Source: Candidatus Nanoarchaeia archaeon
GTDB lineage: Archaea; Nanobdellota; Nanobdellia; Pacearchaeales; GW2011-AR1
Direction of reading: 5' to 3'
DNA length: 33,415 nt
NCBI GenBank assembly: GCA_028713045.1
Contig: JAQTOY010000006.1
Span: 1 to 33,415 of the forward strand
The position numbers were made by a program, and so were the translations under genes. Of the stretch, positions 15,464 to 22,871 are shown in pieces; position 1 is the first letter of the stretch; each line of letters opens with the position of its first letter. The notes under the pieces were generated by a model, which did not search any database, was not told where the DNA came from, and saw nothing but the letters and a program-made list of their open reading frames with translations.

Positions 15464-17758
15464 TTATCCCAAATATTCTATTGGCTTTTCCAAAGCCGCT
15501 TTCGCTGATTTTAGATAATCTGTTTCAATTTTTCTATATCTGTCAATATCGGATTTTGAAACAGAAGCTCCGACTTTTTTTAGAGCCTCTTCAAAATGCT
15601 TCATTTTAACTTCTTTGTTTTCAATGTCTTCTCTTAATGCAAGCATTGCAGCTTCTCTTACTAAACTTTCAACATCTGCTCCAACATAACCCTCAATCTT
15701 ATTTATTATTTCTTTTTTATTTACATCTTTGGATAGGGGCATATTTTTAGTATGAATATTAAATATTTGTTCAACTCCTTCTTTGCTCGGAGCTCCAACT
15801 AATAAAATTCTGTCAAATCTTCCAGGCCTTAGCAAAGCACTATCAAGCATATCTGGTCTGTTAGTTGCTCCTATTACAATTACATTTGCCAAATCTTCTA
15901 TTCCATCCATCTCAGCAAGCAATTGATTCAAAACCCTTTCAGTAACTTTTGTCCCTTGTTCAATTCCTCTTTTAGAAGCTAAAGAATCCATTTCATCAAA
16001 AAATATAATGCATGGAGAAACCTGCCTTGCTCTTTCAAAAACTTTTCTTACTCCTTCTTCAGATTTTCCGACCCACATCGACAATAATTCGGGCCCTTTT
16101 ACTTGTATGAAATTTGCCTCAGATTCTTTTGCAACTGCTTTTGCCAAAAGTGTCTTTCCAGTTCCAGGAGGCCCGTATAATAAAATTCCCTTTGGAGGCC
16201 TTATGCCCAGTCTAGTAAATGATTCTGGATATTTCAACGGCCATTCAACAGCTTCTTTTAATTCTTGTTTAATACTATCCAAACCGCCGACATCATTCCA
16301 ATTTATATTTGGAGTTTCAACCAGCACTTCTCTCATTGCACTTGGACGAACAACTTTTAGCGCATCTTCAAAATCTTTATGAGTAACTTTCAATTCTTTC
16401 AAAACTTCTTCTGGAATTTCCTCTCCATCTTTTAATTCAATTTTAGGAAGAACTCTTCTTAAGACAATCATTGCAGCCTCTTTTGCAAGTGCATTAATAT
16501 CTGCTCCAACAAAACCATGAGTCACTTGTGACAATGCCTCTAAATTAACATCTTTTGTCAAAGGCATCCCCCTTGTATGAATTTTCAAAATCTGCAATCT
16601 TCCTTTTTTATCAGGAGCTCTTATTTCTAATTCTCTGTCAAATCTTCCAGGTCTTCTCAATGCCTGATCAATTGAATTAGGCCTATTGGTTGCACCAATA
16701 ACAACAACTTTTCCTCTTGCCTGCAATCCATCCATCATTGTCAATAATTGCGAAACAACTCTTCTTTCAACTTCTCCGGTTGCATCTTCTCTTTTTGGAG
16801 CAATTGCATCAAGCTCGTCAATGAAAATAATTGAAGGTGCATTCTTTTCAGCCTCCTCAAATAAGTCTCTTAATTTTTTTTCACTCTCTCCATAAAATTT
16901 GCTCATGCATTCAGGACCATTTAATAGCAAAAAATTAGCTTCAGATTCTGTTGCAACAGCTTTTGCCAAAAGTGTCTTTCCAGTTCCGGGAGGCCCGTGC
17001 AATAACACTCCTTTTGGAGGCTCAATTCCTAATCTTTCAAAAACTTCGGGATGTTTTAAAGGTACTTCAACCATTTCCCTTATTTTCTTAACTTCGTCTG
17101 TCAATCCCCCAATATCTTCATAAGTTACTTGTGGAATTTTTTCTTCTGAAATTTCAACAGATTTGTTGCTTAAAACTAATTCAGTATTTTCAGATATGAA
17201 ACAAGGTTTGTTTGGCATAGTGTTTACAACAACGAATCTTATCTGCTGTATTGAACCTCCAAGATTTCCAAAACCCATTCCACCGAACATTTCATTCAAA
17301 TTTCCAAAAATATCATTCATATCTCCAAATTCATCGCTTAACAAATCTCTTCTTCTTTGCACTCCTCCTAAAACAATAATGTCTCCTTTAACAACTGCCC
17401 TTCCTAATAAACCTGGTTTTAAGTCCCCTTGAACTCTTATTCCTTTTTGAGCAGGTGCAATAATGACTTTTGTAGCTTCTTTTATATCTGCTTTTCCAAT
17501 TGCAACATTCTCAGAAACCCCTGTCCTTGCATTTTTTCTAATTATCCCATCAATCCTTATTATTCCTTCCCCAACATCTGCAGGATAAGATTTATCAGCA
17601 ATTGCAATTGTTTCTCTTCCACCCTTAATAGTGATTATATCTCCTCTTTTGATTCCAAGCTCTTTCATGATTTCTGAATCAATCCTAGCTATTCCTTTAA
17701 ATGCATCATCAACTAATGCTTCTGCAACTCTTAATTTAACTGGTTTTTTTTCATTCAT
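15464..17758 (-). CDS. cdc48: Cdc48/VCP-type AAA+ unfoldase
   Basis: The 764-residue product has the full Cdc48 plan: an N domain (double-psi barrel plus beta clam, 1-205) and two AAA+ rings. Ring D1 has GPPGTGKT at 255-262 and IIFIDE at 310-315; ring D2 has GPPGTGKT at 529-536 and IIFFDE at 584-589. Both have ATNRP sensor and RRPGRFDR or LRPGRFDR arginine-finger regions. It unfolds proteins through a central pore for the proteasome or for disassembly. The N domain contains an Asp/Gly/Phe/Met-rich insert at about 139-170 ([19 protein letters not shown]) between two conserved strands. AAAAGGAG lies about 10 bases before the ATG. The gene follows a zinc-ribbon/AbrB-like gene with a one-base gap, so they are an operon. 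Confidence 0.96.
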   Translation of the reverse strand: MNEKKPVKLRVAEALVDDAFKGIARIDSEIMKELGIKRGDIITIKGGRETIAIADKSYPADVGEGIIRIDGIIRKNARTGVSENVAIGKADIKEATKVIIAPAQKGIRVQGDLKPGLLGRAVVKGDIIVLGGVQRRRDLLSDEFGDMNDIFGNLNEMFGGMGFGNLGGSIQQIRFVVVNTMPNKPCFISENTELVLSNKSVEISEEKIPQVTYEDIGGLTDEVKKIREMVEVPLKHPEVFERLGIEPPKGVLLHGPPGTGKTLLAKAVATESEANFLLLNGPECMSKFYGESEKKLRDLFEEAEKNAPSIIFIDELDAIAPKREDATGEVERRVVSQLLTMMDGLQARGKVVVIGATNRPNSIDQALRRPGRFDRELEIRAPDKKGRLQILKIHTRGMPLTKDVNLEALSQVTHGFVGADINALAKEAAMIVLRRVLPKIELKDGEEIPEEVLKELKVTHKDFEDALKVVRPSAMREVLVETPNINWNDVGGLDSIKQELKEAVEWPLKYPESFTRLGIRPPKGILLYGPPGTGKTLLAKAVAKESEANFIQVKGPELLSMWVGKSEEGVRKVFERARQVSPCIIFFDEMDSLASKRGIEQGTKVTERVLNQLLAEMDGIEDLANVIVIGATNRPDMLDSALLRPGRFDRILLVGAPSKEGVEQIFNIHTKNMPLSKDVNKKEIINKIEGYVGADVESLVREAAMLALREDIENKEVKMKHFEEALKKVGASVSKSDIDRYRKIETDYLKSAKAALEKPIEYLG

Positions 17759-17759
17759 T

Positions 17760-18170
17760 TTAATTCAATTCTCCTTTTTTAATATTTGAATTTATTTTAT
17801 TATTAATATTATTTAAATTATTACTAGCATTCCCATTTCCGAAATTAATGCTTATTCTTCCGAATTCTTCAAAGCATAATTTGACCATATCATCCATTAT
17901 TTTTTCCTGTTCTTTCATAAAATTTACAATTTCTTTTGGAATTGAAACCGCATAGCTGTTTCCAACGAATCTCATCTTAACATTAAATTCTTTTTTCTTT
18001 AAATTTATAAAACCTTCATATTCTTGCTCATCTCTTGGATGGATTATTTTTGAATTGCATTTTGGGCAGATCACCGCCCTTAGCACAAATCCATCTTTGT
18101 TGACATTTCCAAGCTCCATCTTAACATTGCATTTCGCGCATAAAATTTTGTTGTCAAAAATATCGGTCAT
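17760..18170 (-). CDS. Zinc-ribbon plus AbrB-like protein, operon partner of cdc48
   Basis: The 136-residue product starts with a zinc ribbon (CAKC at 11-14, CPKCNSKI at 35-42). After a short linker comes a segment KMRFVGNSYAVSIPKEIV, which fits the SpoVT/AbrB swapped-hairpin fold in its 'G-N-S-x-x-V-x-I-P' pattern. A helix follows, then an Asn/Gly-rich tail. AbrB-like domains usually bind DNA as dimers; the ribbon could help with DNA or protein contact. It is the first gene of the cdc48 operon, so it may regulate the operon or serve as a Cdc48 adaptor (inference). CTTTAAATACAC, read on the - strand at about 18196-18207, is its TATA box. Confidence 0.7.
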   Translation of the reverse strand: MTDIFDNKILCAKCNVKMELGNVNKDGFVLRAVICPKCNSKIIHPRDEQEYEGFINLKKKEFNVKMRFVGNSYAVSIPKEIVNFMKEQEKIMDDMVKLCFEEFGRISINFGNGNASNNLNNINNKINSNIKKGELN

Positions 18171-18298
18171 GGTGAATTAAAAAATTTTTTAAAATTTGTG
18201 TATTTAAAGTATGAGAATTAAAATTGAAAACGTAAGGATTCGTAATATTTTCAGTTTCTAATCTTTCTAAAATTTTTTGTTTCATATTGGATTTTAAA

Positions 18299-18346
18299 CC
18301 CTGAGGAGCTAGTTTCATACTAAGGTATGTCTTTGCTCTTACAGGG
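18299..18346. ncRNA. Candidate structured RNA: three stacked stems
   Basis: CCCTG (18299-18303) pairs with CAGGG (18342-18346), GAGC (18306-18309) with GCTC (18335-18338), and CATAC (18316-18320) with GTATG (18325-18329) around loop TAAG. The small internal loops are AG/TTA and TAGTTT/TCTTT. All 14 pairs are Watson-Crick. It lies in a 387-base gap between divergent genes, upstream of the TATA box at 18404, so it is not obviously part of the downstream leader. Either strand could be transcribed. It matches no RNA family I know. Confidence 0.35.
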
Positions 18347-18370
18347 GAAAAGAGGTGTTTGAAGTATAGT

Positions 18371-18414
18371 GTATATACTTAACGTATATACCATAAAGGT
18401 ATACTATATAAATC
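18371..18414 (+). promoter_or_regulatory. Operator-like repeats and TATA box of the secreted-protein cluster
   Basis: The palindromic octamer GTATATAC occurs at 18371-18378 and 18384-18391, separated by TTAAC (centres 13 bases apart). A TATA box CTATATAAATC (18404-18414) follows. The predicted leader to the ATG at 18558 is over 100 bases and ends in AAAGGAGGA (18541-18549). The arrangement suggests control at the promoter. Confidence 0.45.
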
Positions 18415-18557
18415 TTCCGAATTTTAAATCCAGAATATAATAAAATATATGTTGGATAATATTCTTTTTAAAACAATAATCCTTTAAAAAGTAATTATCA
18501 CTACAAAGTAATGAATATTATAGAAATTATTAAATTAATGAAAGGAGGAATAATAAA

Positions 18558-18800
18558 ATGAAAACCTCTAAATTAGGAGCTTTAGTTCTTTCAACAGCAG
18601 CATTGCTTTCTGGAATTTCTGGATGTGAAGTTTGTGTAGGAATGCGAGGAACTCAACAGGGATGTTATCAAGCAGCCCCGTTCGTTGGATATCAAAGCCC
18701 ATGCTCATCAGGATGCTATATGCCTTCAGATGGATGTGGTTCAATGCTTCCCGCAACACCAACACCAATGCAATCAGCACCAATAACACCTAACAATTAA
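18558..18800 (+). CDS. Small Cys-rich predicted lipoprotein
   Basis: The 80-residue product has a short basic start, a hydrophobic core (LGALVLSTAALLSG) and a lipobox-like ISGC at 20-23, so Cys23 may be the lipid-bearing N-terminus after cleavage. The mature part holds seven further or paired cysteines (CEVC, GCYQ, PCSSGCY, GCG) and a Pro/Thr/Gln-rich tail without known domains. AAAGGAGGA lies eight bases before the ATG, one of the strongest ribosome sites in the window. It is the first of three consecutive short exported-protein genes that share this start style. I do not recognise a family. A disulphide-stabilised surface protein is the simplest reading. Confidence 0.65.
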   Translation: MKTSKLGALVLSTAALLSGISGCEVCVGMRGTQQGCYQAAPFVGYQSPCSSGCYMPSDGCGSMLPATPTPMQSAPITPNN

Positions 18801-18881
18801 TTTTAAACTAGGTAACAAAATTATTTTTTATTTTAATTTTTAATTATTTTAAAAGAATATAAATTGAAAGGAGGAAAAACA

Positions 18882-19271
18882 ATGAAAAACCCATTAGCAA
18901 AAATCGCTGCAACAACAACAATGGTTTTAGCATTAGTATCGCCTGCTTATGCAGCCGATCAATGTTCAACAAACAGATGCCCAAGACCAATCAGAGATAC
19001 TGTTGAAAGTATAGGGGTAGCAATAGCGGATTTGAACGCGAAAGTTTGGGAAAACACTCTAGTGAGGGCACATGAAAGAGCAGAAAGACAATCAGATAGA
19101 TTGCAAAGAACATTATTAAATGCTCAATATAAGATACTGGATAACGAATATCATAAACAATGTGTGCCTCATTATCATCTGCTTCAACCAAATAAAGCAA
19201 CATTTCCAAAACCAATGCCTTTTGATTGCGAAACAAATCCAAGGTATATGTTTCCAGCAAATCAAAAATAA
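18882..19271 (+). CDS. Small secreted protein, function unknown
   Basis: The start is the ATG at 18882, because GAAAGGAGG (18866-18874) lies just upstream; a longer frame back to 18864 begins with TTG and would contain that ribosome site. The 129-residue product has a classical signal peptide ending AYA at about 20-22 of the new numbering. A short Cys pair region (CSTNRC) follows, then a helical, amphipathic segment rich in Glu, Arg and Gln (about 45-90). The C-terminus is His/Pro-rich with two cysteines. No domain is recognised. It lies 81 bases after the lipoprotein gene and may share its transcript or have a nearby promoter; the predicted product is exported. Confidence 0.65.
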   Translation: MKNPLAKIAATTTMVLALVSPAYAADQCSTNRCPRPIRDTVESIGVAIADLNAKVWENTLVRAHERAERQSDRLQRTLLNAQYKILDNEYHKQCVPHYHLLQPNKATFPKPMPFDCETNPRYMFPANQK

Positions 19272-19471
19272 TCATTGAACATATAATTTTTTTTATTTAT
19301 TTTTTAAAATTTTTATTGTAAAACCTGCTTTTAAAAAAAGATTATCCAAAACAATCTTGCTTATATACTAAATACCATTCTATCAGATAAAAAGATAATC
19401 AATAGAAAGCATATGAATTTTTATTTATTTCTTAATATTTTTATTAAAAAATATATTTCTTAAGACAAGAT

Positions 19472-19525
19472 TATTTAAATATGAAATTCTTTTCAAATTT
19501 CACAAAGTAATAACTGAAAGGGGGT
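19472..19525 (+). promoter_or_regulatory. Promoter and ribosome site of the third secreted-protein gene
   Basis: The TATA-like TATTTAAATATG (19472-19483) lies ahead of a leader of about 25-30 bases that ends with GAAAGGGGGT (19516-19525), seven bases before the ATG. The leader contains CACAAAGTAAT, close to CTACAAAGTAAT upstream of the first gene of the cluster (around 18501-18512). The rest of 19272-19471 is T-rich and probably holds transcript ends. Confidence 0.45.
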
Positions 19526-19532
19526 AATAAAA

Positions 19533-20258
19533 ATGAGACAAACATTAACAAAACTCGCAAGTTCGGCAGTTTTAGCAGCAGCATTGGTTCCAAGTATTTC
19601 AGCTCAAGAACCTGCAAACGTAAGAGTAGACTCATATAGATGGGGTTTGCTTGGAGCAGGTAAGACTACTGTTTACACACAGACTCAACCAGGTGTTGTT
19701 TATACTCCTCGTGCAGTTTTATACAGCGATGGATGTTGTACTAGACCCGGAATAGGATTAGTTCCAACACAAGCAGAAATTGTAACCGGAAGATGCATAG
19801 AAAACCAAATAGATTGGGGTAAAAGTGTTTTTGCACTACCTGGAAAAGCAATTAGGGAGGTTGGAAAAGGTTTAACACATCTTGGAGAGGCTGTAACTCC
19901 TAGAGGAGTTTATGATAAAACTCGTTGTAATTCAAGGCCTTATTGTGCACCTGTTGTAAGCCCATGTGACCCATGCGCTACTCCATCTTATAATAATGGA
20001 AAAAGTGCTATTCAACAAGGCGATAGTGTATTAAAACGAGAATATGATCAACCTCAAGCAACAATGCCCGCTGATCAGCCTACACCTGCAGTACCTGCGC
20101 CTAAATCGTCAGCACCAACAGTACCATTACCACCGACACCAGGAGAATCAGAAACTCCTAAAATCGAAGGCCCTACTGATTTATTGCCACCGACACCTTC
20201 AAATCCAGCTTTAAAAACTGGATTCAATACAAAGGTTGCAAATAGAGGCAGATACTAA
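19533..20258 (+). CDS. Secreted Cys-containing protein with Pro-rich C-terminal region
   Basis: The 241-residue product has a cleavable-looking signal peptide (about 1-24, ending SISA). The next region is Tyr/Thr/Val-rich (to about 65) and followed by cysteines in pairs or small groups (GCCTRPG, GRC, RCNSRPYCAP, CDPCATP). An amphipathic stretch ALPGKAIREVGKGLTHLGEAV at about 101-121 is followed from about 170 by a Pro/Thr/Ala-rich region with two copies of LPPTP. This composition is unusual for the window and resembles exported proteins of bacteria such as Planctomycetes; that likeness is an impression, not a match. It is the third and largest of the exported cluster, and is followed by a signal peptidase gene. 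Confidence 0.65.
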   Translation: MRQTLTKLASSAVLAAALVPSISAQEPANVRVDSYRWGLLGAGKTTVYTQTQPGVVYTPRAVLYSDGCCTRPGIGLVPTQAEIVTGRCIENQIDWGKSVFALPGKAIREVGKGLTHLGEAVTPRGVYDKTRCNSRPYCAPVVSPCDPCATPSYNNGKSAIQQGDSVLKREYDQPQATMPADQPTPAVPAPKSSAPTVPLPPTPGESETPKIEGPTDLLPPTPSNPALKTGFNTKVANRGRY

Positions 20259-20295
20259 TCAGTAATTTTAAAAACCCAATTCCACAATTATAATA

Positions 20296-20970
20296 ATGAC
20301 TTTTGCAGAAATCAAAACAAAGGCCAAAAAGTTTTGGAACTGGGTTTGGCATTCAGATTCTATACTGAGTTGGCTGGTAGCCTTAATTTTTATTTTTATT
20401 TTTGTAAAATTTATTTTTTTTCCGATACTTTCACTTATAATGGGGACTTCTCTCCCTCTTGCAGGAGTTGAATCTTCAAGCATGGATCATCAAATTATTG
20501 AAAATGAATTAGGAATGCTGAATCTTTGCGATAAAAGTTATCTAAAAAAAGACAAAGTATTTGTTGATTTTGATAATTACTGGAAAAACTGCGGGGAATG
20601 GTATGAAAATAAAGGTTTGTCAAAAAATGAATTTTCAAATTTCCCAATAAAAAATGGATTTAGCAAGGGAGACATAATAATTGTTTGGGGAAGATTTGAA
20701 CCAAAAGTCGGAGATATAATAATATTTAGACCAAACAAAGAATCTTCTGCTCCAAGGCCAATAATACACCGAATAATAAAGATTGAAAATGGAATGATTC
20801 AAACAAAAGGAGATCATAATCCTGACCAGTTAAAGAGTTCAAACAATTATTATAAAACCGACGAAACATCCATTCAAAAAGAACAGATAATCGGTAAGGC
20901 AATTTTTAAAATACCTTACCTTGGATGGATTAAAATAGTCGCATCAGACATCTTGAAAAAAATATTTTAA
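20296..20970 (+). CDS. Signal peptidase I, archaeal/ER (Sec11-like) type
   Basis: The 224-residue product has an N-terminal membrane helix (about 24-48) and the S26 core outside. The catalytic Ser62 lies in ESSSMDH, and His158 in PIIHRII takes the place of the bacterial Lys, as in archaeal and ER enzymes. Asp173 in KGDHNPD is the usual box E acid. A 60-residue insert-like segment between boxes B and C (about 70-125) is longer than in many relatives. The enzyme releases exported proteins from their signal peptides. It follows three exported-protein genes, but TTTTAAAAACC (20265-20275) at leaderless spacing suggests its own promoter, so linkage is suggestive only. Confidence 0.87.
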   Translation: MTFAEIKTKAKKFWNWVWHSDSILSWLVALIFIFIFVKFIFFPILSLIMGTSLPLAGVESSSMDHQIIENELGMLNLCDKSYLKKDKVFVDFDNYWKNCGEWYENKGLSKNEFSNFPIKNGFSKGDIIIVWGRFEPKVGDIIIFRPNKESSAPRPIIHRIIKIENGMIQTKGDHNPDQLKSSNNYYKTDETSIQKEQIIGKAIFKIPYLGWIKIVASDILKKIF

Positions 20971-21136
20971 GGATTATAAAATGAAAAAGATATTACTCTT
21001 GAGAAGTAAGAAAAACTTATATAGATTTTTTAATTAAAATAAAGTTCAAAAATTAACAGTTAATAAACTTATATTCAAAAGAAAGGAGGATTTTGTTTAT
21101 CAGAAAGATTTTTAAATAATAATAAGATAAAAACAG

Positions 21137-21445
21137 ATGGAATTTTGCCAAAAATGTGGTTGTGTTTTAGTTGAAAAAAATAAAGATTTTAGATGTCCTA
21201 GATGCAATTATAAAGCTAAATCAAAAGTAAAAATAGAATCTTCTGAAAAAATTAATTCTAAACCTGAAATAGGAGTTATAAGAGACAAAGATACGGATAT
21301 TTTTCCTTTAACAAATGCAACCTGCCCAAAATGCCAACACAAAGAAGCATATTTCTGGACCTCTCAGACAAGAGCCGGCGATGAAGCTGAAACAAAATTC
21401 TATCGTTGCACAAAGTGCAAGTTCACTTGGCGGGAATATCACTGA
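21137..21445 (+). CDS. tfs: Transcript cleavage factor TFS (TFIIS/RPB9-like), copy 1
   Basis: The 102-residue product has two zinc ribbons. The N-terminal ribbon uses Cys4, 7, 20 and 23; the C-terminal ribbon uses Cys63, 66, 91 and 94. The hairpin tip carries the catalytic acidic pair Asp82-Glu83 in AGDEAETKFYRC. TFS enters the RNA polymerase secondary channel and stimulates cleavage of backtracked RNA. A TATA-like ATTTTTAAATAAT lies about 26 bases before the ATG and no ribosome site is close. A second tfs gene lies 422 bases downstream on the same strand, with a small gene on the other strand between. Both keep the acidic pair, so neither looks like the inactive inhibitory type. Confidence 0.93.
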   Translation: MEFCQKCGCVLVEKNKDFRCPRCNYKAKSKVKIESSEKINSKPEIGVIRDKDTDIFPLTNATCPKCQHKEAYFWTSQTRAGDEAETKFYRCTKCKFTWREYH

Positions 21446-21455
21446 AACACTAGGT

Positions 21456-21734
21456 TTAACTATCGATTAACCTAGCACCTGGATTTTCTTCAAGTAATGC
21501 TCGAAGCACACGCTTTCTTGACACACGTTGTCCGCTATCACCTCCAGCAAGATTAGTCGCTTCTCCAGTAACTATTCTATAAGAAGTTGAATTTAAAAAA
21601 TCCCTATAACCGAACTCCCTTAAAGAAGCAATACAAATATCCCTTTCATCTCTGCCCGGAAAAACATAGATTACATCTCCATAAAAAACTTGCGGCCTTA
21701 CAGAACATTGAAAAATTAGTCTTTGAACAGGCAT
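21456..21734 (-). CDS. Small protein between the two tfs genes, function unknown
   Basis: The 92-residue product has no signal, membrane segment or known motif. It starts MPVQRLIFQCSVRPQVFYGDV, has a mixed strand/helix composition, and later carries GEATNLAGGDSGQRVSRKR and a helical end. CTTTTTAAATAAAT, read on the - strand at 21751-21764, lies at leaderless distance from the ATG, which supports real transcription. Its 3' end lies 10 bases from the stop of the first tfs gene (convergent) and its 5' end faces away from the second. Whether it interacts with TFS or the polymerase is unknown; position alone is the hint. Confidence 0.6.
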   Translation of the reverse strand: MPVQRLIFQCSVRPQVFYGDVIYVFPGRDERDICIASLREFGYRDFLNSTSYRIVTGEATNLAGGDSGQRVSRKRVLRALLEENPGARLIDS

Positions 21735-21867
21735 TTACGGATAATTCTCCATTTATTTAAAAAGATTATGATTGTGAAAGGAAATAGGAATATAATTCAA
21801 TATTTATTTAATTATCAAGCGATATTCTAATGCATATATTTATAACCTTTAAATAGAATAATCTAAA

Positions 21868-22164
21868 ATGGAATTCTGCCAAAAATGCGGTTCAATGATA
21901 ATGGGAAAAAATTGTGTTAGCTGTGGCTATGAGTGCGAGAAAGAAGTGAAAATTGAATCGAGCCAAAAAATAGAACCAAAAAAAGAAGTTGTAGTAATAG
22001 GTGAAAAAGATAGCGAATTTAATCCAGTTACTGAAATGGAATGTCCTAAATGCGAACATAAAGAAGCATATTTCTGGTCAAAACAAACAAGGTCAAGTGA
22101 TGAAGCTGAAACAAAGTTCTACAAGTGCACAAAGTGCAAATATACTTGGAGAGTATACCGTTAG
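21868..22164 (+). CDS. Transcript cleavage factor TFS, copy 2
   Basis: The 98-residue product is a clear paralog of the first: both begin MEFCQKCG and share the EAYFW, DEAETKFY and CTKCK blocks. Zinc cysteines are 4, 7, 16 and 19, then 59, 62, 87 and 90. The acidic pair is Asp78-Glu79. The N-terminal ribbon has a shorter knuckle spacing than copy 1, so the two may differ in how they sit on the polymerase, while the catalytic ribbon is near identical. ATATATTTATAACC (21833-21846) is a TATA candidate at leaderless distance. Sulfolobus is known to have several TFS paralogs with different roles; which role fits here cannot be told from sequence. Confidence 0.9.
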   Translation: MEFCQKCGSMIMGKNCVSCGYECEKEVKIESSQKIEPKKEVVVIGEKDSEFNPVTEMECPKCEHKEAYFWSKQTRSSDEAETKFYKCTKCKYTWRVYR

Positions 22165-22241
22165 AATAATATGTTCTACAATCACAAAAATATTTATATA
22201 CCTTAATTCGCAATAACTTCCATACAAAAAGATTTGTTAAA

Positions 22242-22520
22242 ATGGAAACTCAGATAAAAATGATTGCAGCGGCCACAGCAGTTCTGGAATTAAGAAAGCA
22301 GAAACCTTTGGCCATTGATGAGGAAATTTTTCAATTTGTATCGGATAGGATTGAAAGAGAGCGTATAAAAGACGAAAAGGTGAAAATGGCAATGATTGCC
22401 GCGGCGGATGAAACATTCAAGATAGCAAGACAAAATCCGAAGTTTTCTGAAAAAGAAATTTTAAAAGAGCTGATGGAAAAGATTCCTTTTATTGTTGAAA
22501 GAATAGAAACTGAAGAATAA
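22242..22520 (+). CDS. Small all-helical protein, function unknown
   Basis: The 92-residue product is predicted to be entirely helical and rich in Lys, Glu and Ala. Two similar halves can be seen: KMIAAATAVLELRKQKPLAI near the start and KMAMIAAADETFKIARQNPK in the middle, each followed by an acidic helix (DEEIFQFVSDRI, EKEILKELMEKI). This looks like an internal duplication giving a small two-unit helical bundle. No Cys, signal or membrane segment. A TATA-like TTTATATACC (about 22192-22201) gives a short leader. The hairpin array that precedes tRNA-Lys begins within 60 bases of its stop. Confidence 0.65.
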   Translation: METQIKMIAAATAVLELRKQKPLAIDEEIFQFVSDRIERERIKDEKVKMAMIAAADETFKIARQNPKFSEKEILKELMEKIPFIVERIETEE

Positions 22521-22530
22521 TTATTTTCAA

Positions 22531-22740
22531 AAGGATTTTTAAATGTCAAAAATGTGAATTTTTGAGACTGAAAAAATCTTTTTTTCGCAACCTCGTAGGT
22601 TTTAACCCCAAGTAAGAAAAAAGATTTTCGAGGCACTAAAAAAACTTTCAGAAGTTTTTTTGTGCCCTAAAATTCCGTAAAGGAATTTTTTGGTGATCAA
22701 GAACTCACACTATGGGTTTTAACTCAAAGTTCTTGACAGT
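22531..22740 (+). ncRNA. Candidate multi-hairpin RNA with its own tRNA-type promoter
   Basis: AAGGATTTTTAAAT (22531-22544) is identical to the promoter box of tRNA-Lys (22753-22766), and both lie 42 bases before the first base of what follows. Four hairpins come next. AAAATCTTTTTTTC (22573-22586) pairs with 22616-22628 with one bulged T, around a 29-base interior. GGCAC plus AAAAAAACTT (22632-22647) pairs with 22652-22666 over loop TCAG with one bulged T. AAAATTCC (22669-22676) pairs with 22682-22689 over GTAAA. TCAAGAACT (22697-22705) pairs with 22728-22736 around a 22-base loop. No coding frame fits. It is a transcribed RNA or a stack of mobile hairpins; I favour the former because of the promoter. 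Confidence 0.45.
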
Positions 22741-22794
22741 TAAAAATACTCCAAGGATTTTTAAATCAAGTATTTCTAATTAAATTATAAACAA

Positions 22795-22869
22795 GGATCC
22801 GTAGCTCAGCCCGGTTAGAGTACTGCCCTCTTAAGGCAGGTGTCGGGGGTTCAAATCCCCTCGGGTCCA
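22795..22869 (+). tRNA. tRNA-Lys (anticodon CTT)
   Basis: Acceptor GGATCCG (22795-22801) pairs with CGGGTCC (22862-22868), discriminator A22869. D stem GCTC/GAGT. Anticodon stem CTGCC/GGCAG around CTCTTAA, anticodon CTT for AAG codons. T stem GGGGG/CCCCT around TTCAAAT. No intron and no encoded CCA. The promoter box AAGGATTTTTAAAT lies at 22753-22766. The following 135 bases repeat the 3' part of this gene. Confidence 0.95.
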
Positions 22870-22871
22870 TA

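Noticed and set aside
16008-17677. Several + strand frames of 70-124 codons opposite cdc48
   Set aside because: They are antisense shadows of the conserved AAA+ domains, with compositions that follow the sense codons.
22001-22216. + strand frame of 71 codons inside the second tfs gene
   Set aside because: Out-of-frame shadow of the TFS coding sequence.
22563-22740. Box C/D or H/ACA guide RNA
   Set aside because: CTGA-like tags occur, but no paired C and D boxes with correct spacing and no ACA box at the required distance were found.
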